Notes: generated from the letters alone by a model not told the origin. Positions 26,607 to 36,914 are shown, counted from the stretch's first letter. The stretch: DNA of 64,000 nt from Symmachiella dynata (GCF_007747995.1 NZ_CP036276.1:3029001-3093000), one strand, 5' to 3'. Made by a program: numbers and translations.

Positions 26607-28097
26607 TTAGCTAAACCGTCCCGCCACCTCCACCAACGTCCGCACCATCACCCCCGTCGCACCCCCCTCTTGGTGAGGTTGGTTTTTGTCCGAAAACGCC
26701 GGGCCGGCGATGTCCAGATGGACCCATTTGGTGTCCCCCACAAACTGCTCTAAAAACTTAGCGGCCGTGATCGCGCCGCCCCATTTGCCGCCGACGTTTT
26801 TGATGTCCGCCACGTCGCTTTTGATCAATTCGTCATACAGCTCGTACATCGGCATCTGCCACAACAATTCTCCGCGGTCTCGCGAAGCGGCCAGAACGGT
26901 GTCGCACCATGGTTGATCATTCGTAAACGCTCCGACAACATCGTTGCCCAGCGCCACCATGCAGGCGCCGGTGAGCGTGGCCAGATCGATGATGCAATCC
27001 GCCTTCTGATCGACGGCATAACTCAGCACGTCGGCCAGAACCAAACGGCCTTCGGCGTCGGTGTTGTGCACTTCGATCGTCACACCATTGCGAGCGGTGA
27101 GTACGTCGCCCAACTTGTATGACGATCCGTTGACCATGTTTTCGGTCAGTCCCATCAACGCGACGACGTTTACGGGAAGTTCCAATCGCGCAATCGCAAT
27201 CATCGCTCCCAACACCGTCGCGGCGCCGGCCATGTCCATTTTCATATCCAACATGCCGGCGCTCGGCTTGAGGGACAGTCCCCCACTATCAAACGTGACC
27301 CCCTTGCCGCACAAGTACAACGTTGGAGCGTCCTCCGCACTGCCGTTGTGTTTGAGACTCACCATTCGCGGTGGTTGATCGCTACCACGGGCGACGCCGA
27401 GTAGGGCTTCCATTTTCTCTTCACGCAAACGGTCCTCGTCAAAGATTTCGCAGCCCAGTCCGTATTGATTTGCCAAGCCTTCAGCAACGGCGGCAAAGCT
27501 GATTGGATTGATGTCCTGTGCCGGGCGATTCACCAGGTCACGTGTGAGGTTGACCGCTTCGCCAAAAATCTGTCCGCGATCAATTGCCGATTGCAGCTCC
27601 GTTTCGTCATCCGCCGGAGCAATGACGACGGTCGCGTTTTCGAACGCGAAACGTTTTGGCTCCCGATGATAAATCCCCTGCCCCATACAGCCGATTTCCA
27701 ATGCGGCAACCGCCGTTTCCAATTGGTCAGCCTGCGAACAACCGTCGCGCGACAAATCCGGCAGCGCGATGGCAATCGTCGTCGTTTCCTTCGAAGAGAC
27801 CAGCCGTGCTGCGGTCATTACCGCTTTGTGCAACGACGCGCGCGTGATTTCCTCCGGTTTTCCGACCCCCAGCAGTAGGACACGCTTGGCGGCGATATTC
27901 GCCGCATCCAGCAACGCCACGGTTTCAGCGTTTTCCCCAGTCAGATCCTTCGCCTCTCGGACCCGAGAAATCGATCCTCCCAGTGATTCGTCCAGTGCCG
28001 ACACGGTCGCCGGAAATCCGTCCGCTGCGGGGATTCCCACAATGAGCCAATCCGCTGGTACAGAATCATAATTTTGCGTGACCAATTGAAAATTCAT
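26607..28097 (-). CDS. pepA: Leucyl aminopeptidase (M17)
   Basis: 496 residues starting at ATG 28097 (MNFQLVTQNYDSV). The catalytic half has the M17 signature NTDAEGRLVLADVL (about 345-358), the KGVTFDSGGLSLKP segment with metal and catalytic lysine residues, and DMAGAATVLGAM. The N-terminal domain is the usual macro-like fold. It removes N-terminal amino acids from peptides in the cytoplasm as a di-zinc or manganese hexamer. AAGGA lies ten bases before the start. Single gene, divergent from the cytochrome c/propeller gene at 28340. Confidence 0.93.
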   Translation of the reverse strand: MNFQLVTQNYDSVPADWLIVGIPAADGFPATVSALDESLGGSISRVREAKDLTGENAETVALLDAANIAAKRVLLLGVGKPEEITRASLHKAVMTAARLVSSKETTTIAIALPDLSRDGCSQADQLETAVAALEIGCMGQGIYHREPKRFAFENATVVIAPADDETELQSAIDRGQIFGEAVNLTRDLVNRPAQDINPISFAAVAEGLANQYGLGCEIFDEDRLREEKMEALLGVARGSDQPPRMVSLKHNGSAEDAPTLYLCGKGVTFDSGGLSLKPSAGMLDMKMDMAGAATVLGAMIAIARLELPVNVVALMGLTENMVNGSSYKLGDVLTARNGVTIEVHNTDAEGRLVLADVLSYAVDQKADCIIDLATLTGACMVALGNDVVGAFTNDQPWCDTVLAASRDRGELLWQMPMYELYDELIKSDVADIKNVGGKWGGAITAAKFLEQFVGDTKWVHLDIAGPAFSDKNQPHQEGGATGVMVRTLVEVAGRFS

Positions 28098-28194
28098 GGC
28101 AGATTCGTCCTTGGTTATCTTCGAGTGTGCAAGATGGGATTTTCGGGAGCCGTCAATTCGAGCGAATCGATTGTCGAAAAGCAAGGGCGGTCGG

Positions 28195-28215
28195 CGGACG
28201 ATTCTGTCGTCCGCT
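28195..28215. other. Strong hairpin in the pepA divergent region
   Basis: GCGGACGA/TCGTCCGC, 8-bp arms and a 5-base loop (TTCTG), in the 242-base gap between pepA and the next plus-strand gene. No T-tract follows. It may be a leader structure of the downstream gene. Confidence 0.4.
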
Positions 28216-28339
28216 GCGGTGGCGATTCCGCGGAGCCGCGGTTAAACTATATGTCTCCCGCCCCTTTTGCTTCGCCGACTCCAACAATGTCATCTGCCGG
28301 CGCATTCCTCGCACGAAGGCCACAAGGAAATCTGTCTTT

Positions 28340-31300
28340 ATGAACACCCGGACTTGCCACTTGCCGTTAATTGCTTCCCTCGTCCTGCTCGCGTTAGCTT
28401 CAGCCCCGCTGTCTGTCTTCTCGGCTGACGACGAGGAAAAACCACTCGCCGACCGCCTGCCCCGTATCCCAGCCACCGAATCGGATAAGGCTTTAGACAC
28501 GTTTGAGGTCCAACGCGGCTTCTCGCTGGAAACAGTCGCCCACGAACCAAACGTTGCCGACCCCGTCAGCGCTTGTTTCGATGAAAACGGACGCATGTTC
28601 GTCGCTGAAATGCATGGTTATCCCTACTCGCAGGAACCGACCAAACTGAATCCTAAAGGGGGCGGCAAACAGGATGCAGGCATCGTGCGGATGTTGGAAG
28701 ACACCAATGGCGACGGCATCTATGACCGCAGTGTGGTTTTTGCTGACAAGATCAGTTGGTGCACGTCGGTGCTGTGTTATCGCGGCGGCGTGTTTGTGAT
28801 TTCACCGCCCCATATTTACTACTTCAAAGACACCAACGGCGACGACGTGGCAGATATTCGTGAAATCGTCTATTCCGGATTTGGCCGCGGCAACGTACAA
28901 GCCTTGCCCAACAATTTGAAGTGGGGCTTGGATAACAGAATCTACGGCGCCGGCGCCAGTCTGGGGGCGGAAATCACCAATCGCGGTGAGAAGATGGCCA
29001 AAATTGGCCAACAAGACTTTCGCTTCGACCCGGTCAGCGAAAAACTGGAACCGCAGTCAGGCGGCGCACAATTCGGGATGTCGTTCGACGATTGGGGCAA
29101 TCGCTTTTTGGCCACCAACAGCAATCACATGATTCACGTGGTCTATCCCTATGAATATTTGGTGCGAAATCCGTATCTGCCGGTCCCCGGTGTGACGCGG
29201 AGCATCGCCAAAGAAGGGGGAGCGGCTCCGGTCTTTCGCCGCAGCCCACCCGAGCCGTGGCGGGTTGTACGGACGAAGCGGCGGATGGAAAATCCCAAGT
29301 TCGCGAAGAATGCGGGAACCGAACGTTTTGCCATTGGATTTTTCACATCGGCCACCAGCCCCACGATTTATCAAGGCAACGCCTACCCACCCGAGTATCG
29401 CGGAAACGCCTTCATTGGCGATGTCGGCGGCAATCTGGTTCATCGGAAAACTGTGGAATCCGACGGCGCAAGTTTCGTTGCCACCCGTGCCGATGAAAAT
29501 GTGGAATTTATCGCCTCGACCGACAACTGGTTCCGCCCGGTCAATTTCGTCAACGCCCCGGACGGCACGTTGTATGTGCTCGATATGTATCGCGAAACCA
29601 TTGAACACCCCTATTCGATCCCCGAAGACATCAAGGCGCACCTCGACCTGGAAAGCGGCCACGATCGCGGGCGGATCTATCGCCTCGTCAGCCCCGACAT
29701 GCAGCGCATCAAGCCGCCCAAACTCGGAAAAGCCTCGGTCGAGGAACTGGTCAAAAACCTGGAATCGCCGAACATCTGGAACCGCGAAACAGCGCAGCGT
29801 CTCATCTGGGAACGCCAAGACAAATCGGCCGTTGCCCCGTTACGAAAACTTTTACGCGAATCCTCATCCGAATTGGGCCGCCTGCACGCGCTCTGCACGT
29901 TGGACGGCATCAAGTCACTCAAAGCCGACGATGTGCTGATTGGACTGTCTGATCCGCATGCCGGTGTCCGTCAACATGCGGTCCGCCTCTCCTCGACTGT
30001 GGCTGACAAGTCGTCGGAGGTGATGTCCCAACTCGTCGAACTGGTCGACGACCCCGACTATCGCGTCCGTCTGCAATTGGCATTCACCTTAGGAGACATC
30101 GCCCAGGAAGAAGCGGCTGAGGCGCTCGCACAAATGGCGATCCAATACTCCGACGACAAGGAAATGCGGATTGCCATCCTGTCCTCAATGACCGCCAATG
30201 CCCCCGCTGTGGCGCTGCGATTGTTGGCGAACGATAAATTCCGCAATACCGCTCGATCAGCAGAAATCTTATCGCTACTGGCCGGAATCGTGGCCTCAGG
30301 CAAAAACCCCACGGAGACGGTCAAGCTCTTAGCCGCCATCAGCACGCTTCCCGAGGATTCGCTCAACGTGCAGCGGCGGATGCTCAAAGCCATTGGCGAA
30401 GGCTTGGCTCGCAACAAATCCTCGATCGGCAAATTGCTGGCCGGCGATAAAAAACACAAAGTCCCAGACGACGTGAAACAAAGCGTCGCCGCTTTATTCA
30501 CACGAGCCGGTGAAACAGCGATTGATGAGAAAGCGCCCCCGGCCAATCGCAGTGCGGCTGTCGAAATCTTGGCCTATGCCGACTTCGATACGGTGGCGGA
30601 CACGCTGACTGAATTGATCACGCCGCAAACGCCGACTGCACTGCAAATCGCCGCTGTCAATGCGCTCTCCACGCAAAACGACGCGCAAGTCGCCGGTGTC
30701 TTACTCGAGGGTTGGCGCGGTTATTTCCCCGCAGTCAGAGCCGCCGTGATCGAAGCCTTGATTCGCAGCGACGACCGGACTCAGCAACTGCTCGTTGCGA
30801 TGGGAGATGGTGAAGTCACCTCGGCCGAGTTACCGCGCGATAAAAAACAGTTACTGCTGAACCATCAAAACGACAAGATTCGCGCCGCTGCTCGCAAATT
30901 GTTTGGCGGCGAAGTCTCCGGAGATCGTGGTAAGGTCGTCGCTGAGTATCAAGCAGCACTTGAATTGGAAGGCAATGCCGAGCGCGGCAAAAAAGTCTTC
31001 GAGAAGACCTGCTCCGTCTGCCATAAGGTAGGTGAACTTGGCGTGCAAGTGGGACCCGATTTGGCCTCTACGCAAAATAAAACGCCACAAGATCTACTGG
31101 TCAATATCCTGGACCCCAACCGCGAAGCCTTGCCGCAATACACGACCTATAGCGTGGTGACCTCGGCGGGCAAAACCCTCTCGGGCATCGTCACCGGCGA
31201 AAGCGCCAACAGCATCACCCTGCTCCGTGCCGAAGGCAAACAGGACGTCGTGCTGCGGGCGGAAATTGATGTCTTAGCGTCGAATGGCGTCTCGCTGATG

Positions 31301-31390
31301 CCCGAAGGCCTCGAAAAAGACATTCCGCCCCAAGCGATGGCGGATCTGTTGGCGTTCATACGTCAGATTAAACCCGCCAAAGCCAAATAA
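28340..31390 (+). CDS. PVC-type propeller/HEAT-repeat cytochrome c protein
   Basis: 1016 residues from ATG 28340, preceded by AAGGAAA. A signal peptide (residues 1-30, cleavage near VFSADD) precedes a propeller domain of the 'membrane-bound dehydrogenase' type (about 50-460; MLEDTNGDGIYD, YYFKDTNGDDVAD). HEAT-like helical repeats follow (about 465-840; DPDYRVRLQLAFTLGD and similar), and then a c-type cytochrome domain with CSVCHK at about residue 890 and the typical GPDLASTQNKTPQDLLVNILDPN downstream. It is predicted to be a periplasmic dehydrogenase with one covalent haem; the substrate may be a sugar or alcohol. It is followed by a DUF1080 protein, a frequent neighbour of this family. Confidence 0.9.
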   Translation: MNTRTCHLPLIASLVLLALASAPLSVFSADDEEKPLADRLPRIPATESDKALDTFEVQRGFSLETVAHEPNVADPVSACFDENGRMFVAEMHGYPYSQEPTKLNPKGGGKQDAGIVRMLEDTNGDGIYDRSVVFADKISWCTSVLCYRGGVFVISPPHIYYFKDTNGDDVADIREIVYSGFGRGNVQALPNNLKWGLDNRIYGAGASLGAEITNRGEKMAKIGQQDFRFDPVSEKLEPQSGGAQFGMSFDDWGNRFLATNSNHMIHVVYPYEYLVRNPYLPVPGVTRSIAKEGGAAPVFRRSPPEPWRVVRTKRRMENPKFAKNAGTERFAIGFFTSATSPTIYQGNAYPPEYRGNAFIGDVGGNLVHRKTVESDGASFVATRADENVEFIASTDNWFRPVNFVNAPDGTLYVLDMYRETIEHPYSIPEDIKAHLDLESGHDRGRIYRLVSPDMQRIKPPKLGKASVEELVKNLESPNIWNRETAQRLIWERQDKSAVAPLRKLLRESSSELGRLHALCTLDGIKSLKADDVLIGLSDPHAGVRQHAVRLSSTVADKSSEVMSQLVELVDDPDYRVRLQLAFTLGDIAQEEAAEALAQMAIQYSDDKEMRIAILSSMTANAPAVALRLLANDKFRNTARSAEILSLLAGIVASGKNPTETVKLLAAISTLPEDSLNVQRRMLKAIGEGLARNKSSIGKLLAGDKKHKVPDDVKQSVAALFTRAGETAIDEKAPPANRSAAVEILAYADFDTVADTLTELITPQTPTALQIAAVNALSTQNDAQVAGVLLEGWRGYFPAVRAAVIEALIRSDDRTQQLLVAMGDGEVTSAELPRDKKQLLLNHQNDKIRAAARKLFGGEVSGDRGKVVAEYQAALELEGNAERGKKVFEKTCSVCHKVGELGVQVGPDLASTQNKTPQDLLVNILDPNREALPQYTTYSVVTSAGKTLSGIVTGESANSITLLRAEGKQDVVLRAEIDVLASNGVSLMPEGLEKDIPPQAMADLLAFIRQIKPAKAK

Positions 31391-31528
31391 CGGCGGCGCA
31401 CTTTTTTTCGCGACCAATTGCCGCCGCTGCGCGCTTTGATTATTGTCAGAACAGAATGCTCAAGCGCGAACCGCGCTAATGCGTACCTGCACACCATTTT
31501 CCAAATGTACACTTGGGAGAAGATACCG

Positions 31529-32176
31529 ATGTTGAAAGCCGTGAGTTTGACTGCTGTTGCCGTTATGTGCCTGTTGCTCGTGGTCCCGATGGACTCCGGC
31601 GCCGCTGAAAAGGCGGACGAGCAAGGCTGGATTAGCCTGTTCAATGGAAAAGACTTTACCGGTTGGCGGATCAGTGAAGATGGAGACTGGAAAGTCGAAG
31701 ACGGCGTGATCGTCGGCGGCGGCAATCGTTCGCACGTCTTCAGCGACAAGAAATTCAAGGATTTTGAATTCAAGACCGAATGCCAACTCGAGCCGGGCAG
31801 TAACTCGGGTGTCTATTTCCACTCCGATTACGTCGAAACCTGGCCGGTGGTGGGCTTGGAAGTCCAACTCAACAACACACACGGCGACCCGCGTAAAACC
31901 GGCAGCCTGTGGGGCGTGACCCATGCTTTCGAATCAGCCGCTAAAGACAACGAATGGTTCGAACTGCACGTCAAAGTTGTCGGCAATCACGTGCAAACAT
32001 TCGTCAATGGAAAAATGATCATCGACTACATTCAGCCCAATGGAGTCACCGACGATCGCCGCGTCCGCGAAGAAGGGGGCAGTTTCGCCCTGCAGGCGCA
32101 CGATCCGAAAAGCGTGATGAAGTTCCGCAACATCCGCGTGAAGCCGTTGGATAGCAAAAAATCGAAAGATAAATAA
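31529..32176 (+). CDS. DUF1080 protein (3-keto-disaccharide hydrolase domain)
   Basis: 215 residues from ATG 31529 with GGGAGA ahead. Signal peptide (1-27, cleavage near SGAA). The rest is one concanavalin-like DUF1080 domain: WISLFNGKDFTGW (33-45), SNSGVYFHSDY and VGLEVQLNN are standard. Members bind or hydrolyse 3-keto-glucosides; they are very abundant in planctomycetes and secreted. Located 138 bases after the propeller cytochrome gene and probably co-transcribed, ending at the terminator downstream. Enzyme activity versus carbohydrate binding cannot be decided here. Confidence 0.88.
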   Translation: MLKAVSLTAVAVMCLLLVVPMDSGAAEKADEQGWISLFNGKDFTGWRISEDGDWKVEDGVIVGGGNRSHVFSDKKFKDFEFKTECQLEPGSNSGVYFHSDYVETWPVVGLEVQLNNTHGDPRKTGSLWGVTHAFESAAKDNEWFELHVKVVGNHVQTFVNGKMIIDYIQPNGVTDDRRVREEGGSFALQAHDPKSVMKFRNIRVKPLDSKKSKDK

Positions 32177-32208
32177 TCATCGTGAAACGATGAAAATGGC
32201 ACAAGCTA

Positions 32209-32243
32209 AACAGCCCTCGGACACACCCCGAGGGCTGTTTTCG
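32209..32243 (+). terminator. Rho-independent terminator after the DUF1080 gene
   Basis: A GC-rich hairpin, ACAGCCCTCGG pairing with CCGAGGGCTGT around a short loop, followed by TTTTCGTTT. It starts 33 bases after the stop codon. Confidence 0.85.
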
Positions 32244-32445
32244 TTTCCCAACCAATAGACTGCACAAAAATACGACATGCTGGTCATTCACATTTTGTTG
32301 GATACCGCGCACGCTCAATCGGTCTGCCGGGCGAAAAAATTAGACTTGCCATTTCCAGAAACCAGCGAATCCCAGTACAGTGCATACCGTCGACTCGGCG
32401 ACTGTGCGTTGGTCACTTGCACCGACAGTTTTGGGAAAAAACACC

Positions 32446-34644
32446 ATGCATCCGCTCTGCAGCTCAAGGATCATGACAACCGTACTGCTCACGCTGTTGT
32501 CATACGCAATCACTTCTCCTGCCAGTGGTGAACCACCACAGCGTTGGCAGCCGGGCGATCCGGCTCAGGTATTACCGGGACTCATTCCTGCTCCGGCTGA
32601 AATTCCCGGCATCGGACGCTGGCAGGCGATGCCGTTGCCAATCCGCAGCTATGTCAAATCAATCAAGTTCAGCCCTAACGGCAAATCGTTCGCATTCGGA
32701 GATGGGCATTATGTGCGGATTCATGACACAAACTCCATGCAACTGACCGGCGTGCTTGTCGGTCATACCGGCAACGTCACCTCGCTCGACTGGAGTCCCG
32801 ATGGCCAGTGGTTAGCCTCTGCTGCTACTGACAACACCATCCGACTGTGGCAGGCCGACGGTGTTCCTGGACCGGTTTTGGAGGGACATACCGACACGGT
32901 TACCGGTGTCGCCTGGCAGCCGCAGGGCACGCTGCTCGCATCAACTTCGCTCGATGGCACCATTCGCTTTTGGCAACCCGATGGGAGTCCGGGACAGATC
33001 ATTCGCGGGCACGAATCCCCCGTGCGCATGCTGGATTGGCATCCCGGCGGAAAACAACTCGCCGCCGGCGATGAGAATCAACAGGTCCGCATCTGGACTG
33101 TCGACGGACAACCGGGACCGGTCCTCAATGGCCACGTCGGCCCAATCACCGCCGTGCGATATAGCCCCGATGGCAATTGGCTCGCGTCAGGAAGTTCCGG
33201 CGTGGTTGCGGGTGAAGAGCCGCAAACCGTCGCACCAGCCGTCCGATTGTGGACCCCCGATGGAAAAGCGGGACCGGTCATGCAGGGGCATTCCCGGAAA
33301 ATCAATGCCCTGGCCTGGAGCCCCGATAGTCAGCAGTTGGTCAGCGCCGCCGAAGACCGATCGGCCTTGATCTGGAATCTTGACGGAACACGAACGGGAC
33401 GCGTCGAAGAAGAGGACGAAACCACGAATTTAATCTTTGCCATCGACTGGCATCCGGTGCATAACTATTTCATCGTCGGCGGCCGGTGTGTTGTCCGTTA
33501 TCTCACGCTCAACGGTCAAATCGGCCCGAGTAAATTGATCCGCCCGCGCGGCTCGAAACTGATGTTCGTCGATTGGAATCCCCAGGAGGATAAAATCGCT
33601 GTCGCCGGCCGCGACGGAACAATCGACATCTGGTCATCCGATTTCGAAGTCCGCCAAACGATCGAAGCCTTTCGAACCCCCGTCACTTGCGTTCGTTGGA
33701 GTCCCGATGGCAAACAATTGGCCTCCATCGCCTATCATGCGTTAAAAGTCTGGAATACTTCCGGAGAAAACATTCTCGGATTCCCGTTGAAAGGATCGGT
33801 CAGCCGCGACTTGGCTTGGACGGCCGACGGGCAACATTTGGCCGCGGTCACGAGCAGCGGCGGACAGGTCTTTCTCTTCGATGAAGAGGAGGAAATCCAA
33901 AACTTCACGCTGCACAACGCCCAAATCCATGGCGTGAGTTTCAGTCCGGACGCCACGCAATTGGTCACCGTCGGCGGCGATAGTTACCTCCGCTTGCACG
34001 AACTCAAAGACAACGCGAAGGGACGTTCTCCTGGAGCGGTACTCAAAGTTCCCGATGGCGATGTCGATGCGGTACAATTCAGCCCCGACGGCAAATGGAT
34101 CGCCTCAGGACACGCCACCACGGCACGATTGTGGCACCCCGATGGAACAGCCGGACCGGTCATCCCCGGGTTTACCGCCGCGGTGTTGCGACTCGATTGG
34201 CGCCCCGATGGCCGGGCCTTTGCCACCGCCAGTTGGGATACGAGCGTCAAAATCTGGAAAACCGACGGCAGCCTGCTTCACGAATTGCCACCACATTCCG
34301 CCCCCTGCTGGGGTATCTCTTTCAGCCCCGACGGCAAAAAAGTGGTCACCTGCGGTTGGGACGGAATTCTGCGCGTGATCGATATCGAATCGGGTGCCGT
34401 GCTCGCCGTCGCGGTCTATGTCGCCGACACGAAAACGATGGAAGCCCCCCACGATGAACGCCGCCAATCACCACTCAGTTTTAACCGCGCCGGCCAATTG
34501 CTTTCCGGTGATCGAAGCATTCTAGAATCCCGCATGGTCTACCTCGTCCAGCAACCCTCCGGGGCGATGAAGATTCTTAAGCCTTCGGAATTCTTCAGTC
34601 AGGCCCCGGGAGCAGATTTGACATCAGCCACAGCGAATCCATAA
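32446..34644 (+). CDS. WD40 repeat protein, first of a tandem pair
   Basis: 732 residues from ATG 32446, with a signal peptide (about 1-27). The mature chain is almost entirely WD40-like repeats, about 13-14 units of roughly 41 residues: e.g. WSPDGQWLASAATDNTIRLW, then a connecting PDGxPGPVLxGH between blades. That would make two seven-bladed propellers. It begins with PPQRWQPGDPAQVLPGLIPA after cleavage and ends in PSGAMKILKPSEFFSQ. WD40 propellers are protein-protein interaction platforms; exported ones are a planctomycete speciality. The next gene is a paralogue with identical layout. Function unknown. Confidence 0.85.
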   Translation: MHPLCSSRIMTTVLLTLLSYAITSPASGEPPQRWQPGDPAQVLPGLIPAPAEIPGIGRWQAMPLPIRSYVKSIKFSPNGKSFAFGDGHYVRIHDTNSMQLTGVLVGHTGNVTSLDWSPDGQWLASAATDNTIRLWQADGVPGPVLEGHTDTVTGVAWQPQGTLLASTSLDGTIRFWQPDGSPGQIIRGHESPVRMLDWHPGGKQLAAGDENQQVRIWTVDGQPGPVLNGHVGPITAVRYSPDGNWLASGSSGVVAGEEPQTVAPAVRLWTPDGKAGPVMQGHSRKINALAWSPDSQQLVSAAEDRSALIWNLDGTRTGRVEEEDETTNLIFAIDWHPVHNYFIVGGRCVVRYLTLNGQIGPSKLIRPRGSKLMFVDWNPQEDKIAVAGRDGTIDIWSSDFEVRQTIEAFRTPVTCVRWSPDGKQLASIAYHALKVWNTSGENILGFPLKGSVSRDLAWTADGQHLAAVTSSGGQVFLFDEEEEIQNFTLHNAQIHGVSFSPDATQLVTVGGDSYLRLHELKDNAKGRSPGAVLKVPDGDVDAVQFSPDGKWIASGHATTARLWHPDGTAGPVIPGFTAAVLRLDWRPDGRAFATASWDTSVKIWKTDGSLLHELPPHSAPCWGISFSPDGKKVVTCGWDGILRVIDIESGAVLAVAVYVADTKTMEAPHDERRQSPLSFNRAGQLLSGDRSILESRMVYLVQQPSGAMKILKPSEFFSQAPGADLTSATANP

Positions 34645-34709
34645 ACGAATTCACGCAACGGAATGAGTTGCCAAGAAGACAACGTTATGACTTCACAAAG
34701 GAAAATCGC

Positions 34710-36914
34710 ATGAAATCGCTAAGTCGCTCGTGGTTCTTCGCCATCACCGTACTCACGTTGCTATCCCCGTTGGGAAGTCGCATCGCTTCCGCTGCAGATG
34801 CGGCCGACTGGCAACCCGGTGATCCAGCCAAGGGACTTCCCGGTTTAATTCCCGCTCCTGCTGAAATCCCTGGGCTGGGACGTTGGCAGATGATGCCGTT
34901 GCCGCTGCGGGGATATATCGAGATGGTCGCCTTCAGCCCCGACGGAAAATCGATCGCATTCGCCGACGGCGGGTACGTGCGGATTCATAACACCTTCTCC
35001 ATGAAATTAACCGGGGCTCTGCTCGGGCATAACGGCAATGTACGAGATATTGACTGGAGCCCTGACGGCAAATGGATTGCCACAGCTGGTGAAGATTCCA
35101 CAGTACGCATCTGGAAATCAACCGGCGAGCCGGGACCGATTCTCAAGGGGCACACCGCGGCCGTGCGAGCTGTTGCCTGGAATTCCGACAGTCAATCACT
35201 CGCTTCCGCGGGGCTGGATGGAACCATTCGCTTTTGGCAGACCGACGGCACGCCGGGCATCGTGATTGATGGTCACAACGCGCCAGTGCATACGTTGGAC
35301 TTCAGCCCCGATGGCAAAACCTTAGCGGCCGGTGATGAGAACCATCTGGTCCGACTGTGGAACGTCGATGGTACAGCCGGACCTGTTTTAAAAGGACACT
35401 TGGGAGCGATTACCGAAGTGGAATGGAGCCGCGACGGTGCTTGGTTGGCCACCTGCGATACAGGGCGCGTTCCCGTGTTGCTGGGGCAAGCGCAAGAACC
35501 GACCATCCGGCTGTGGACACCCGATGGTAAACCCGGTCCCGTGTTAAGCGGACATTCACGTTCCATCAATGCCATCACTTGGAATCCTGATAGCAAAAAA
35601 CTGGTCACAGCTGGCGAGGACCGCCAGGTGATTGTCTGGGATACCGATGGCAATCAACTCGAAGTCGTGGACCAGGGACGCAAGGATCGAAACGATGTCT
35701 TCGCGCTCGACTGGCATCCTGACAAACCGTTCTTTGCCGCTGGCGGAAGATTCTCCGTTCGATATTTTTCGCCAAACGGCCCATTCGGCCCGACCAAGTT
35801 AATCCGCTTGCCGGGGACCAAGCTGGAATGCATCGACTGGAGCCCGCAAGACGAGACGTTGGCCGTTGCCAGCCGCGATGGCACGGTCCGCATCTGGTCC
35901 AACGGCCTGCGGTCAGAAACAATCATTGTAGCGCATAATCGGCCGACGAATTACGTTCGTTTTCATCCCGACGGAAAACGACTGGCAACTGTCAGCTTCG
36001 ATGAATCCTTACGTGAGTGGGACACAGCCGGCAACCTGCTTCAAACGCATGCGGTGAAAGGCTTTATTGGACGATGTATCTCCTGGTCCCAGGACGGTGA
36101 TTTATTGGCCGCCTGTTACCGTTTCAACAAAGGGAATTGCGCCGTTTTTCGCGACGGAAAAGATCAGGAAAGCTTCGTCATGCACAATGGCCAGCCGCTT
36201 TCGCTTGATTTCAATCCCCAGGGCACACAAATTGTCAGCGGAGGCGGCGATGGAAAAATCCTGCTCACGCGACTGACCACTGACGATACGCAACGGCAGA
36301 CGCTTGCAGAGCTAACCGCCGACGACGGCGATGTCGACTCGGTTGCCTGGAGCCCCGATGGAAAATGGATCGCTTCGGGACACGATTCGTCCGTGCGGCT
36401 ATGGCATCCCGACGGACAGGCTGGACCGGTCATGAGTGGCTTCGAAGCTGCCGTCATGCGGTTGGATTGGAGCCCGGACAGCAAAATGCTCGCCACAGGC
36501 AGTTGGGACACGACCGTTCAACTTTGGAATGTGAACGGCGAAATGATCCGCAAACTCCCCGGACATGCGGCCCCCTGTTGGGGCGTGTCGTTCAGCCCCG
36601 ATGCCTCCCAATTGGCGACATGCGGTTGGGACGGCGTGATGCGTCTCTTGGATACCAAAACCGGAGAGATTCAAGCACTGGCCATCTTTGTGGCGGATAC
36701 GGAAGTGATTGAAAACGACATCAACGAACGCCGCCAAGCCGCCGTCAGCTTCAATCGCGCCGGGCAAGTCCTGTCAGGGGACCCCCAGATTCTCGACGCC
36801 CGATTCGTCTACCTCGTCGAACAACCCTCCGGCGCAATGAAAATTCTTAAGCCCTCGGAATTCTTCAGTCAGGCCCCGGGAGCAGATTTGAAAACGACCG
36901 GAAACGATGAGTAA
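34710..36914 (+). CDS. WD40 repeat protein, second of a tandem pair
   Basis: 734 residues from ATG 34710, preceded by AAAGGAAAA. Signal peptide with cleavage near ASAADAA (about residue 29). Same architecture as the preceding gene: an opening WQPGDPAKGLPGLIPAPAEI, about 14 WD40 blades with PDGxPGPVLSGH linkers, and the ending PSGAMKILKPSEFFSQ. The two proteins look well over half identical, and the last 60 or so bases of the genes are nearly identical at DNA level. The gap between them is 65 bases without a terminator, so they are probably one operon. Function unknown; likely periplasmic scaffold. Confidence 0.85.
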   Translation: MKSLSRSWFFAITVLTLLSPLGSRIASAADAADWQPGDPAKGLPGLIPAPAEIPGLGRWQMMPLPLRGYIEMVAFSPDGKSIAFADGGYVRIHNTFSMKLTGALLGHNGNVRDIDWSPDGKWIATAGEDSTVRIWKSTGEPGPILKGHTAAVRAVAWNSDSQSLASAGLDGTIRFWQTDGTPGIVIDGHNAPVHTLDFSPDGKTLAAGDENHLVRLWNVDGTAGPVLKGHLGAITEVEWSRDGAWLATCDTGRVPVLLGQAQEPTIRLWTPDGKPGPVLSGHSRSINAITWNPDSKKLVTAGEDRQVIVWDTDGNQLEVVDQGRKDRNDVFALDWHPDKPFFAAGGRFSVRYFSPNGPFGPTKLIRLPGTKLECIDWSPQDETLAVASRDGTVRIWSNGLRSETIIVAHNRPTNYVRFHPDGKRLATVSFDESLREWDTAGNLLQTHAVKGFIGRCISWSQDGDLLAACYRFNKGNCAVFRDGKDQESFVMHNGQPLSLDFNPQGTQIVSGGGDGKILLTRLTTDDTQRQTLAELTADDGDVDSVAWSPDGKWIASGHDSSVRLWHPDGQAGPVMSGFEAAVMRLDWSPDSKMLATGSWDTTVQLWNVNGEMIRKLPGHAAPCWGVSFSPDASQLATCGWDGVMRLLDTKTGEIQALAIFVADTEVIENDINERRQAAVSFNRAGQVLSGDPQILDARFVYLVEQPSGAMKILKPSEFFSQAPGADLKTTGNDE

